A stretch of DNA of 64,000 bases from Candidatus Zipacnadum vermilionense (GCA_029821755.1 JALGSV010000003.1:1-64000), one strand, 5' to 3'; shown: positions 1 through 8,210, counted from the first letter of the stretch. Program-made: numbers and translations. Notes: generated from the sequence alone by a model not told the origin.

Positions 1-890
1 CGGAGGGTATCCACCAGCAACTGGGGTCCCCTGCTCAGAGCTTGCCGGGTGGCATTCCCGTCGTCTTGGGGATCGGTGAAGACCATGTAGAAGAGCTTGG
101 TCACTGACTGGCCGGGCCCCAGTTTCCCGAGGGGGCACCGCAGGCCGCAGGAGGTGTCCGGGAACCGGAGGAGGCTGCTGCGGTCAGCCTTGGCGGGGTC
201 GAAGGGGAGTGATACCTCGTCCAAGACGGTGGTGCGGCTGTCCAGGTAACCACAAGCCATGCCGAAGTTCCCGGCCGTGAGCCGAGCCTCCCCGTCCACG
301 ATCTCCGGATCGAGGGCGGTAAGCCCATGCACAAGGCTGACCGGGCCCAAGCTGCGCTTTCGTCCCGTGTTACTGAGCTCCATGATCCGGACGAGCGCCC
401 GGTTCTGCGGCAGGGCGAAGTCGTACGTGGTCAGAGTGAGGCCGTCCGCAGCGGTAGAGACGGTACGAATGAGGCCGCCGGGGCGAACCCACGTCATCTC
501 CTGCTTCTCCCACATTGCCGGATCGACACCCAGGTAGACGACCGGCACCAATTGGCCGAAGGTGCCGGGCACCTTCTGGTAGGTGGGCCCAAGAATGTTC
601 TCCACCACGCCCAAGGGGTAGTGCAAGCCCGTGTAGGCAAAAACTTCGCCGTTGCCAATCGGGAATCCGGCGAGAGATGACGCTGAGGGCAGCTTGGCGG
701 CGGAATAGTCGACGGAGACCTTCCATTCGGAGGTCACTTGAGCGAGGCCTTCAGTGCTGGCGAGGACCTCATCGAGCGAATAGGCACCGTGGCTCCGGTT
801 GTAGCGCGCGGCGCGCCATTCGCCACATCCAGTAAGAAGTACGACGCCGAGGAAAAGAGGAATCACACGTAACGCAAGGGACATACGCAT
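1..890 (-). CDS. Glycosidase-like lipoprotein, 3' end missing
   Basis: An open frame runs from an ATG at 890 off the left edge without a stop (296 codons visible). The N-terminus is a lipoprotein signal: a hydrophobic stretch ending in the lipobox LTGC, with the cysteine near residue 24. The following sequence (FPIGNGEVFAYTGLHYPLG, then a TYDFALPQNRALVRIMELSN segment) looks like the beta-sandwich that precedes the catalytic barrel in GH15/GH65-like glycoside hydrolases, with an invariant-looking GNG turn and many aromatic strands. That assignment rests on my recollection of the fold and is inference. The catalytic part would lie outside the window, so activity cannot be judged. The upstream SD (GGTGACC) is weak. 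The gene follows the NAGPA gene on the same strand, behind a hairpin. Confidence 0.7.
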   Translation of the reverse strand, partial: MRMSLALRVIPLFLGVVLLTGCGEWRAARYNRSHGAYSLDEVLASTEGLAQVTSEWKVSVDYSAAKLPSASSLAGFPIGNGEVFAYTGLHYPLGVVENILGPTYQKVPGTFGQLVPVVYLGVDPAMWEKQEMTWVRPGGLIRTVSTAADGLTLTTYDFALPQNRALVRIMELSNTGRKRSLGPVSLVHGLTALDPEIVDGEARLTAGNFGMACGYLDSRTTVLDEVSLPFDPAKADRSSLLRFPDTSCGLRCPLGKLGPGQSVTKLFYMVFTDPQDDGNATRQALSRGPQLLVDTL

Positions 891-920
891 TGCAGGTCAC
901 CGTTTGAGCATGAAGCGGAT

Positions 921-941
921 GGGCGGGCCAGAAGCCCGCCC
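921..941 (-). terminator. GC-rich hairpin downstream of the NAGPA gene
   Basis: GGGCGGGC and GCCCGCCC are perfect 8-bp arms around a 5-base loop. The hairpin lies between the stop of the NAGPA gene and the start of the lipoprotein gene. No U-tract follows, so it may be only a weak or Rho-assisted terminator, or an attenuating spacer between co-transcribed genes. Confidence 0.45.
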
Positions 942-975
942 CCGCGGATTGCAGGGAAGGCGGGCACCCCTCTCG

Positions 976-2823
976 CTACCGCCGAGGAACCACGACCAGG
1001 GCGGTCGAGACCGGACGGGGGTCAGCGGCCACACGGTTGATGATGCGATCCCCCACCACGACGGTGGTGGAGCCGCCTCCATCCCAGTTCATCGCCTGGT
1101 AGGCGCCCAGCTTCTTCATGATGGCTGCCATTTCGTCCAAGTACAGCCCACCCCGACCCGTCCCGGGGCTCTCGACAGCCACCAGCAGTATCTCTCCACT
1201 CTTGGTGATCCCGATCCCCGAGCGCGAGCCGCGACCATAGCGAACGTCATCACGGAAACGTTCCACATCGGCGTAGTTGCAGACCCCCCCGTCTACCATG
1301 CAGCGCGGACCACCCTCCAGCAGGCTCCACAAGTCGGGCAGCGGCGGGTCGGTGCCCAGATCCAGCCGTACACTCTCCCCCACCTCGATCTTCTTCAGCA
1401 GTTCCGCATACTTACCCCGTCCCGACAGGACGCACCCTTTCTCTGGGATTTGCACCTCGCGCCCCGAGCTCTCCTTGAGCGTGACCACATCGCCCTCGTC
1501 TATCACCAACCGCGTGTAGATCACGTTGCCCTTCAGGGCCGTGGCATACCGGCGGGTGAACATGATGAGCTCGTCGCCCGCGTAGTGGCTGCGGTTGATG
1601 GCGTTGATCCGTAGATAGCCATGCTCACCAAAGTAGGCGTGTCCATTAAACCGCCAGCGGCCCATGCTGAGCTTGCCGTCCTTGCTGATGGCCAGGCAAG
1701 TGCGGCGGAAGGGCTTCACGGGAGTGCATATCCACTCGCCATCGATCACGACGGTGCCCACCGGGGGCCCTTCCCAGGCGAAATACCCGGCGTTCAGACC
1801 GGCTACCCCGCCCACTTGGCGGACCATGCTCAGCACCGTGCGCCGCCGGCGAATGGTGTCGCCAGCCAGTACCGGCCTGAGCGTCCAGCGGGCGTCTGAC
1901 TGCGGAAACCGCATGACGTAGGCGTTCATTACCCCGAGCTGCATGGGGAACTGCAGCACCTTCCAGGTCGGGCGTCCCTCGCGCGGAGGCGGGGCCGGAG
2001 GGGACGCTGGAGTGGGCCTGGGGCCACTGACCTCCTGGGACAGCGGGATATCAATCACGATCCGTGCCGGATTGGAGAGAGTGAACACCTCCGGAGTGCT
2101 GTCTTCCTTGAGGTTGATCTCCACCAGAGCAAAGCCCTCCGGCGACACCGTTCGCGATACCTCGCACACCACCTTCAGGTTGAACCCCTCCAGAGAGACC
2201 TGGCGCGCGGGCAGCGGGGCGCTGGGAGGACGAGCTAGATAGAGTTCCACCTGGTCGCCCGTGCATTGCCAGTCGAAGAGGGACTCAGCATCGAGGTCGA
2301 GCACCACCCGCTCACGGTCGGGGTGCGAGCCGGCGCGCGCGGCGGTGATGCGAACGCCGGAGGTGTACATGCGCAGGACTGAAAGCCCCTGCGCATCCTG
2401 ACCACGTTCCATCACCAGCCCGAAGGCGCTCCGCAGCAGTTGGGCCGGGACATAGACACCGTAGGCCTCCTGGAAAGCTGGGGCGTCCAGAGTGATCTCC
2501 CCGGCGGGACCGGTGGCACGCGGCTGGCCCAGAGTGAAGCGGATCCGTTTCTCGAAGAAGGAGAGCTGCCACTCACGACCGCCGGGTTGAGGCGTCGCGG
2601 AAATGCCCAGACCGTGGATGACCAGATTGAGAGGGATGAAGAGGTTGTCACCCCGCACCAGCGCGGGAGGAGAGAGAGAGAGCTCACGATCTCGGAGGAG
2701 GGCCCGGTCGAGCGCTTCATCGGCACGTGCCGTGGAGACGGTCGGCCCTCCCAGACCGCCGAGCACGATCGTCCACAAGCAGGCCAGCCCTAACCATGTC
2801 CGTATCTTGCGAAGTGGTTGCAT
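976..2823 (-). CDS. Secreted phosphodiester glycosidase (NAGPA family) with stalk domain
   Basis: The protein has 615 residues from ATG 2823; a TTG four codons upstream (2835) is an alternative. A signal peptide (about 1-34, ending STARA) is followed by a copper-amine-oxidase-like stalk domain (about 45-135; pattern NLFIPLNLV, then GVYVPAQLL), an AMIN-like beta segment (about 150-265) and a Pro-rich linker. The C-terminal half is a NAGPA (PF09992) domain: GLNAGYFAW near 345 and the hallmark MNWDGGGSTTVVV near 580. Family members cleave phosphodiester-linked sugars or remodel exopolysaccharide and peptidoglycan; the true substrate here is unknown. The protein should act outside the cytoplasmic membrane. 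It follows the 2866-3522 gene by about 43 bases, so the two are probably co-transcribed. I see no clear SD at either start. Confidence 0.88.
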   Translation of the reverse strand: MQPLRKIRTWLGLACLWTIVLGGLGGPTVSTARADEALDRALLRDRELSLSPPALVRGDNLFIPLNLVIHGLGISATPQPGGREWQLSFFEKRIRFTLGQPRATGPAGEITLDAPAFQEAYGVYVPAQLLRSAFGLVMERGQDAQGLSVLRMYTSGVRITAARAGSHPDRERVVLDLDAESLFDWQCTGDQVELYLARPPSAPLPARQVSLEGFNLKVVCEVSRTVSPEGFALVEINLKEDSTPEVFTLSNPARIVIDIPLSQEVSGPRPTPASPPAPPPREGRPTWKVLQFPMQLGVMNAYVMRFPQSDARWTLRPVLAGDTIRRRRTVLSMVRQVGGVAGLNAGYFAWEGPPVGTVVIDGEWICTPVKPFRRTCLAISKDGKLSMGRWRFNGHAYFGEHGYLRINAINRSHYAGDELIMFTRRYATALKGNVIYTRLVIDEGDVVTLKESSGREVQIPEKGCVLSGRGKYAELLKKIEVGESVRLDLGTDPPLPDLWSLLEGGPRCMVDGGVCNYADVERFRDDVRYGRGSRSGIGITKSGEILLVAVESPGTGRGGLYLDEMAAIMKKLGAYQAMNWDGGGSTTVVVGDRIINRVAADPRPVSTALVVVPRR

Positions 2824-2865
2824 AGAAAGCTGCAATAGTGCGGCGCACGTCCGGACCGAGGGGGT

Positions 2866-3522
2866 CTACCGGCCTTCGGACTTCTTCTGGCCGGCCGAGT
2901 AGCGCATGTACTCCAGGGCCACTGCCGTAGCCGACAGGTCTACATTCGTAGCGATGCGATCCACCGCGCGGTTCACCTGGCGCTCGTGCGCTTCATCGGC
3001 AGCCGACTCCTCGGCACGAGCGGCGTGCTCGGCCTTGTACAAGATCGGGAGAGCCTTGATGAGCAGCCGCGCTTTGGTGGTACCATAGGCTCGCGCGCGC
3101 ACCCCGGCAAACGCCTGGTTGATCTCATGGTACGCCGCCTCCCAAACGGCCTCCGCGCCCTTGAAACTGGCGGCTCGACGGATGCCGGCGACTGCCTTCT
3201 CCTCTGCCTCTTTCTCGCGCTCCTTGGTTTTCTGCCAGTCCTCGGCGCTCTCGCCCGCGATAACGCGGAGGTCAGCGTCTATCCCGCAGCATTGCGTGAT
3301 AAGCTGCCGCAGAAGTGCGCGGTTGACGTCGGTCTGTATGTACGAGGCGTGGCGGAAGTTGGCAGCGGTGATGCCCAGGATGAGCATCCGCTCTTCGAGG
3401 GCCAGCGGCTTGGCAACCTCCGCAGCGTCCCAGAGAGCGCGATTGACGGGCCCCTCCCGGAGGAGACGGTTAACCTCGGCCCACACTGCCTCGAGATCCA
3501 CGTCCTGCCCGGCATTGCTCAT
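2866..3522 (-). CDS. Conserved protein with DnaA-domain-I-like N-terminus
   Basis: The protein has 218 residues. The start ATG 3522 is fixed by an AGGAGGGG SD six bases upstream; upstream in-frame ATGs lie in the pyk promoter region. Residues about 9-90 (AVWAEVNRLLREGPVNRALWD, then LALEERMLILGI, then NRALLRQLITQCCG) follow the layout of DnaA domain I: helix, then a strand with PL..., then an ANFRHASYIQ helix leading to a longer helix. A charged helical stretch (KTKEREKEAEEK) and a predicted all-alpha C-terminal half come next. There is no ATPase domain, so it is not DnaA itself. It could be a stand-alone domain-I module for protein-protein contacts; that is inference from pattern only. It diverges from pyk and leads the NAGPA gene. 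Confidence 0.8.
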   Translation of the reverse strand: MSNAGQDVDLEAVWAEVNRLLREGPVNRALWDAAEVAKPLALEERMLILGITAANFRHASYIQTDVNRALLRQLITQCCGIDADLRVIAGESAEDWQKTKEREKEAEEKAVAGIRRAASFKGAEAVWEAAYHEINQAFAGVRARAYGTTKARLLIKALPILYKAEHAARAEESAADEAHERQVNRAVDRIATNVDLSATAVALEYMRYSAGQKKSEGR

Positions 3523-3577
3523 GGCGCCCCTCCTGTCCAAAATGCGGCCGGCCCATGCACGGCTCGCCCGTCTCGGT

Positions 3578-3606
3578 TTGACACTTGACAGCACGTTCTG
3601 TATCCT
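3578..3606 (+). promoter_or_regulatory. Sigma70-type promoter of the pyk operon
   Basis: TTGACA at 3578-3583, a 17-base spacer, then TATCCT at 3601-3606. A second TTGACA at 3585-3590 has no matching -10 box. Transcription would start near 3613, about 46 bases before pyk, inside the divergent gap between pyk and the DnaA-domain-I-like gene. Confidence 0.65.
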
Positions 3607-3658
3607 TCTGGGGATCGGATTATAGCATAGCCCAAGGGAGACTGCCAAGCTGGACACT

Positions 3659-5092
3659 ATGATGCGCGAGTACAACCCCACCAAGATCGTCTGCACCCTG
3701 GGTCCGGCCTCGCAGAGCCCCGACGTGATTGCGGGGCTCATAGAGGCTGGGATGGATGTGGCCCGGCTCAACTTCTCCCATGGCAACCATGCCAGCGCGA
3801 GTGCGTTGGTGCGACAGGTACGGGATCTGGCCGAGCAGCAGGGGAAGTATGTGGCGATTCTGGGGGACCTGCAGGGGCCCAAGATTCGGACGGGGAAGCT
3901 GGAGGGCGGGGAGCCGATACTTCTGGAGGCCGGTCAGGACCTTGTGATAACCATTGACCCCGTGCCGGGCACGGCGCGTAGGATTAGCACCACCTACGAG
4001 CCTCTGCCGCTGGACGTCGAGCCCACCGACCAGATCCTGATAGACGATGGGTTGATCGCGCTGGAGGTGGCGGCGACCCATGAGCGCGAGGTGCACACGC
4101 GGGTGGTGGCGGGCGGGTTGCTGGGGGAGTGCAAGGGAATCAACTTGCCCGGCGTCAGGATCAGCGCGCCATCACTGACCAACAAGGACCTCGCCGACCT
4201 GCAGTTCGCCCTGGACAAGGGCTTTGACTACATCGGTTTGAGCTTTGTGCGCTCCGCCGACGACGTCCGGCAGTTGCAGGAACTGGTCACAGTGAACGGA
4301 GGCGAGGCGGCAGTCGTCGCCAAGATTGAGAAGCCGGAGGCGCTGGCCGAGATCGAGCAGATCGTGGAACTGTCCGACGCGGTAATGGTAGCGCGAGGCG
4401 ATCTGGGGGTGGAGATGCCACCGGAGGAGGTCCCGATTCTGCAGCGACGGATCATCGCCCTGGGGGCGGCACGGCGGAAGCCGGTGATCATCGCGACCCA
4501 AATGCTGGCGTCGATGCGCGAGCACCCGCGGCCCACCCGAGCTGAGGCTTCCGACGTGGCCACGGCGGTCTTCGAGGGAGCTGATGCGGTGATGCTCTCG
4601 GGCGAGACCGCGATCGGCCACTACCCAGTGGAGACGGCACAGATGATGAAGCGCATCTGTGTGGCGGCCGAGCGGGAGGTGATGTCCGGACAGCACCTGC
4701 GTGTCTCGTCCGGAGAAGGTGGATTCATCAGCTTCCCCGATGCCATCGCCCGCTCAGCGGCGCAAGTCGCCGAGGAAGCAGGCGCGGCGGCGATCGTGGC
4801 CTTCACGCAGTCCGGTTCCACCGCCCGGCTCATCTCCATGTGCCGTACCCGCGTGGCGGTGTTCGCCGCGACTCCCCTGGTCTCGACCGCTCGCCGCTGC
4901 AGCCTCTACTGGGGTGTGCAGCCGGTGCTGATCGCCCCGGTCAACAGCACCGACGAGATGATCACGAATGTTAGCCGCACGATGAAGGCGATGGGCGTGG
5001 TCAAACCCGGGGATGCCATCCTCATCACCGCCGGCACTCCGGCGGGCCAGGCAGGCGGGACGAACATGGTGAAACTGCAGACGATTGAGTAG
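3659..5092 (+). CDS. pyk: Pyruvate kinase
   Basis: The 477-residue length is usual for bacterial enzymes. It converts phosphoenolpyruvate and ADP to pyruvate and ATP in lower glycolysis. Clear motifs are KIVCTLGPAS at the N-terminus, ARLNFSHG, GDLQGPKIRTG, the catalytic-lysine stretch KIEKPEAL (about residue 221), ARGDLGVE (about 244) and IATQMLASM...PTRAEASDVA (about 280-300), then the allosteric domain C (about 350-477). The extra C-terminal PEP-utiliser domain of some Firmicutes enzymes is absent. Two tandem ATGs (3659, 3662) begin the frame; I took the first. The SD is poor (GGGAG lies 18 bases away). It leads a run with eda, DUF366, queE and the HgdB-like gene, all closely spaced on one strand. 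Confidence 0.97.
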   Translation: MMREYNPTKIVCTLGPASQSPDVIAGLIEAGMDVARLNFSHGNHASASALVRQVRDLAEQQGKYVAILGDLQGPKIRTGKLEGGEPILLEAGQDLVITIDPVPGTARRISTTYEPLPLDVEPTDQILIDDGLIALEVAATHEREVHTRVVAGGLLGECKGINLPGVRISAPSLTNKDLADLQFALDKGFDYIGLSFVRSADDVRQLQELVTVNGGEAAVVAKIEKPEALAEIEQIVELSDAVMVARGDLGVEMPPEEVPILQRRIIALGAARRKPVIIATQMLASMREHPRPTRAEASDVATAVFEGADAVMLSGETAIGHYPVETAQMMKRICVAAEREVMSGQHLRVSSGEGGFISFPDAIARSAAQVAEEAGAAAIVAFTQSGSTARLISMCRTRVAVFAATPLVSTARRCSLYWGVQPVLIAPVNSTDEMITNVSRTMKAMGVVKPGDAILITAGTPAGQAGGTNMVKLQTIE

Positions 5093-5117
5093 ACCCGCCA
5101 ACGGGAGGGAGACGACT

Positions 5118-5762
5118 ATGTTGGACCGCAAGGCAGCCCAGGAACGCATCAAGCAATGCGGTGTGATGGCCGTGTTGCGCCGCACGGAGCTAGCCCAGAT
5201 TCGCCCGGTGATTGACGCCCTGTTAGCCGGAGGCGTCGACTGCGTGGAGCTACCTATTGCCACGCATGCCGGAATTCTGGCCTTGCCTAAGGTGCATGAG
5301 GAATATGGCGACCAGATCTGCCTGGGAGCAGGGAGTGTCTTTAATGCGGACCTGGCGACCCTGGCCGCGGGTATGGATGTGGACTTCATCTCGGCACCCA
5401 GCTCCGACATGGCCATCGTCGAGCTCTGCAAAGCCCGGGACGTCGTCTCCTTCCCCGGCGCTATGACCCCCACGGAGATCATCCGCGACTGGCATGTGGG
5501 CGCGGATCTTATCAAAGTCTTCCCTTCGGACATGCTCGGCCCGAAGTATTTCAGCAACATGCTCATGCAATTGCCCGGGCTACCCCTGGTGGCGGCCGGC
5601 GGCGTCAACGAGAGTAACCTGGCGGCCTTCCTGCAGGCCGGGGCCCTGGCGGCAGTGATGGGACGGGGCATGCTGGGCGAGGCGGCGCCGGGTGAAGGAG
5701 ACTTCACCGCCGTCACCGAGCGGGCCCTGCGCCTGCGAGAGATTGTCAACAGCAGCCGGTGA
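5118..5762 (+). CDS. eda: KDPG/KDPGal aldolase-family protein
   Basis: The protein has 214 residues; start ATG 5118 follows a GGGAGGGAG SD. It is a class I aldolase of the Entner-Doudoroff KDPG aldolase fold, which splits 2-keto-3-deoxy-6-phospho-sugars to pyruvate and glyceraldehyde-3-phosphate. The Schiff-base lysine is K133 in LIKVFPSDMLGP, the same number as in E. coli, and the general-base glutamate is E44. Other signatures are GAGSVF, SFPGAMTP, AAGGVNESN and VMGRGML. The usual phosphate/carboxylate-binding arginine of the E-x-T-L-R-T motif is missing: the sequence reads ELPIAT, with Ala at the Arg position. The substrate may therefore differ from KDPG. Placement right after pyk fits a pyruvate-producing route. 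The symbol denotes the family only. Confidence 0.85.
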   Translation: MLDRKAAQERIKQCGVMAVLRRTELAQIRPVIDALLAGGVDCVELPIATHAGILALPKVHEEYGDQICLGAGSVFNADLATLAAGMDVDFISAPSSDMAIVELCKARDVVSFPGAMTPTEIIRDWHVGADLIKVFPSDMLGPKYFSNMLMQLPGLPLVAAGGVNESNLAAFLQAGALAAVMGRGMLGEAAPGEGDFTAVTERALRLREIVNSSR

Positions 5763-5789
5763 GGGCCGCAGGACGCTGAGCGTCACCCC

Positions 5790-6347
5790 ATGCATACACT
5801 TCTGTCGGACAAGCCAATTCCCTACGTCGGCACCAATCTGCGCTCGGGCTGGGTACAGGAGACCTTCGGCCTGGAGGGCGAAACGCTGGTGGCCTGGAGG
5901 GGACCTTGCCACGTGCGGACGGAGGATCTCGTCGACCTGGAGGACGTAGCAGCCGGGGCGGAGATCCACGCGGCGGTCATGCTGCATTTCTTGGCTGAGC
6001 ATCCAGGGGATGACCTGCTGGTGACCGTCTGCCGCCAGCGGCTGTTGGTAGCCGAGGCGCTGGAAATCCTCCGCGCACAGGCACCGGGAGTCAGCTTGAC
6101 ACGTCAGGGAGATGACCTGTGCAGTGGTGACCGCAAGCTATCGGTCTCCATCGCTACCGGGTCGCCCCGGTCTGGGCTGATCCATTTCGGGGTGAATGTG
6201 GACCCGACCGGCGCCCCGGTGCCTGCTGTTGGCTTGGCGGAGTTGGGGGTAGACCCCGCGGAGTTCGCGCGGCGCCTGCTGGCGGCTTACGCCGAGGAGA
6301 TGGCCGGCATCGAGAAGGCTCGACACAAGGTCAGAGAGGTGGCGTGA
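5790..6347 (+). CDS. DUF366 family protein
   Basis: The protein has 185 residues. The sequence follows the DUF366 layout from start to finish: IPYVGTNLRSGWV near residue 10, FGLEGETLVAWRGPC, the conserved DLVDLEDV, an AAVMLHFLAEH block, RQRLLVAEAL, and IHFGVNVDP in the C-terminal half. DUF366 is known from archaea and scattered bacteria, and I know of no established biochemical function. The stop codon is followed immediately by the queE start (zero spacing), so the two are almost certainly translationally coupled. The product probably works with QueE; that is inference from context. The SD upstream of ATG 5790 is weak. Confidence 0.85.
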   Translation: MHTLLSDKPIPYVGTNLRSGWVQETFGLEGETLVAWRGPCHVRTEDLVDLEDVAAGAEIHAAVMLHFLAEHPGDDLLVTVCRQRLLVAEALEILRAQAPGVSLTRQGDDLCSGDRKLSVSIATGSPRSGLIHFGVNVDPTGAPVPAVGLAELGVDPAEFARRLLAAYAEEMAGIEKARHKVREVA

Positions 6348-7106
6348 GTGGGCGACGCCAGTGCGCCACTGCATGAGGTGTTCTTCTCCGTACAGGGGGA
6401 GGGCCTCTGGATCGGGGTGCCGCAGGTGTTCGTTCGGGTGGCGGGCTGCGATCTCGCTTGCTGGTACTGTGACACAGTCGCCGCTCAGCGCGTTAGTCCC
6501 GAGTGGCCCGTGGACCTCCCCGGCCGGGAGCCATCGACAGAGAGCAACCCCGTAGCGGCTGACCACCTGGCAGGTCTATTAAGGGCATGGCTTGCACTTC
6601 CCGACCGCCCACCGGTGCACTCGATGGCTCTGACCGGTGGAGAGCCGTTGCTTTACCCCGGGTTTGTTGCGGCTTTGGGCAAGGCCCTGGTAGAGTTGCG
6701 CGTGCCTATGTACCTGGAGACGGGCGGTCACCATCCGAAGGAACTGGCGCGGGTACTGCCGTGGGTGGACTACGTATCGCTCGACTACAAGTTGCCCTCG
6801 ACGCTGCCGGAGCCGGTACCGGCGCGGATCTTCGCGGAATCGACGCGCATCACGGCGCAGAGACAGTTTTTTGTCAAAATGGTCGTGACCGACCGGATCA
6901 CCGAGGGAGAGCTGCTGGAGGCGTGCGCGGCTATCGCGGAGGGGCAACCGGGAGCGCCGGTGGTGCTCCAGCCGGTCACAGGAGTATCCCGGGCAGGCGG
7001 GCCTCCCGCGGCGGAGCAGCTATTGGAGTGGTTGAGGCTGGCCAGGCGCTATCCGCTGCAGGTCCGCGTCATCCCGCAATGCCACAAGCTACTGGGCGCG
7101 CGCTGA
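6348..7106 (+). CDS. queE: Radical SAM 7-carboxy-7-deazaguanine synthase (QueE)
   Basis: The protein has 252 residues and starts at GTG 6348 directly after the DUF366 stop, with AGAGAGG as SD inside the upstream gene. QueE rearranges 6-carboxy-tetrahydropterin to 7-carboxy-7-deazaguanine on the way to preQ0 and queuosine. Visible signatures are FFSVQGEGLWIGVPQVFVRV, the 4Fe-4S motif C34-x3-C38-x2-C41 (GCDLACWYCDT) and the SAM-binding TGGEPLLYPG near residue 100. YLETGG and YVSLDYKLPS follow as expected. No queC, queD or queF is in the window, so partners must be elsewhere, or this paralogue serves another 7-deazapurine route with its two neighbours. It is co-transcribed with DUF366 and the HgdB-like gene. 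Confidence 0.92.
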   Translation: MGDASAPLHEVFFSVQGEGLWIGVPQVFVRVAGCDLACWYCDTVAAQRVSPEWPVDLPGREPSTESNPVAADHLAGLLRAWLALPDRPPVHSMALTGGEPLLYPGFVAALGKALVELRVPMYLETGGHHPKELARVLPWVDYVSLDYKLPSTLPEPVPARIFAESTRITAQRQFFVKMVVTDRITEGELLEACAAIAEGQPGAPVVLQPVTGVSRAGGPPAAEQLLEWLRLARRYPLQVRVIPQCHKLLGAR

Positions 7107-7124
7107 TTCCCGCTGCTTCACACC

Positions 7125-8114
7125 ATGTCGCTGATCGGCCTGACTACAACCATCCCTGTCGAGGTCATCTTCGCCGCCGGACTCACTCCGGTGGACCTTA
7201 ACAACGTCTTCATCACTGATCACGATCCCTATCGCCTGATTCGGCGGGCGGAGCACGATGGCTATCCGCGCAACTGCTGCGGGTGGATCAAAGGCATCTA
7301 CGCCGCGACGTTGGAGCGGGGGATTAGGCGGGTGATAGCTGTCACGCAGGGCGACTGCAGCCAGACGCACGCGATGATGGAGACGCTGCAGGCCGGAGGG
7401 GTCGAGGTCATCCGCTTCGCCTACCCCTATGACCGCGACCCGGAGCTCCTCCGCGGGCAAATCGAGAAGCTCCAGACCCACCTGGGGGTCGGCCGGGGCC
7501 AGGTGGAGGAGGCGCGCGCTCGGCTCCGCCCGGTGCGGGAGACCGTCGCGGAGATAGACCGCCTCACCTGGCAGGAAGGTATCGTCACTGGCGCGGAGAA
7601 TTTATATTGGCAGGTGTCGTGTAGCGATTTCGAGGGCGACCCCGAAGGGTTCGGGGCCCGGGCGCGGCAGTTCGTGGAGACGGTGCGCGCAAGGGAGGCT
7701 GCACCGGAGGGTATCCGGCTGGGGTTTCTCGGCGTACCGCCGATCATCTGCGGCCTGCATGACTTCGTGGAAGCGTGCGGAATGCAGGTAGTCCACAACG
7801 AGATTCCCCGCCAGTTCACGATGGCCGATTCTCTCGACACGGACCTGGTCGAGCAGTATCGCCGCTACACGTACCCCTACGATGTCTTTGCGCGCATCGA
7901 AGACATCAACGAGCAGTGTCGTCGGCGACAGTTGGACGGGCTCATACACTACACACAAGCCTTCTGCTTCCGGCAGATCGAGGACCTGCTGATCAAGCGC
8001 GGGGTGCCTCTGCCGGTGCTGACCATCGAGGGCCAGGATCCTGCCGAAGTGGATGCGCGGACCGCGATGCGTCTGGAAGCCTTCCTGGAGATGCTGGCCG
8101 GGCGGCGCAGTTAG
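7125..8114 (+). CDS. 2-hydroxyacyl-CoA dehydratase-like Fe-S protein (HgdB/BcrC superfamily)
   Basis: The protein has 329 residues. It belongs to the HGD-D (PF06050) fold: the opening IGLTTTIPVEVIFAAGLTPV is typical, and three cysteine positions able to bind a 4Fe-4S or double-cubane cluster are visible: C51/C52 (RNCCGWIKG), C78 (TQGDCSQTH) and C281 (TQAFCFRQIED). The C-terminal LPVLTIEGQDPAEVDART is also characteristic. Family members carry out ATP-driven low-potential reductions or dehydrations. They normally need an activator ATPase (HgdC type), and none is in this window. It starts 18 bases after queE without a good SD, so coupling to queE translation is likely. The substrate is unknown; a role in 7-deazaguanine chemistry is inferred from context only. 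Confidence 0.85.
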   Translation: MSLIGLTTTIPVEVIFAAGLTPVDLNNVFITDHDPYRLIRRAEHDGYPRNCCGWIKGIYAATLERGIRRVIAVTQGDCSQTHAMMETLQAGGVEVIRFAYPYDRDPELLRGQIEKLQTHLGVGRGQVEEARARLRPVRETVAEIDRLTWQEGIVTGAENLYWQVSCSDFEGDPEGFGARARQFVETVRAREAAPEGIRLGFLGVPPIICGLHDFVEACGMQVVHNEIPRQFTMADSLDTDLVEQYRRYTYPYDVFARIEDINEQCRRRQLDGLIHYTQAFCFRQIEDLLIKRGVPLPVLTIEGQDPAEVDARTAMRLEAFLEMLAGRRS

Positions 8115-8121
8115 GGATTGA

Positions 8122-8210
8122 GGAACGATGATTGATGACTGACGGTCTTGGGACAGGACATTGCCGCGTATGCCCAGACGCATTCCCTCTGTTCATCGTT
8201 CATCAATCAT
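8122..8210. repeat. Imperfect inverted repeat in the gap after the HgdB-like gene
   Basis: ATGATTGATGA (8128-8138) recurs inverted at 8200-8210, and GAACGATGA (8124-8132 region) recurs inverted as TCATCGTTC about 8193-8201, so the two arms overlap in two registers. The arms are 60 bases apart and much richer in A+T than their surroundings. It may be a terminator-like or transcript-end structure, a decayed repeat element, or a protein site. Confidence 0.4.

Noticed and set aside
904-1614. A 236-codon plus-strand frame opposite the NAGPA gene
   Set aside because: His/Arg/Pro-rich shadow of the supported minus-strand gene, with no SD or family signature.
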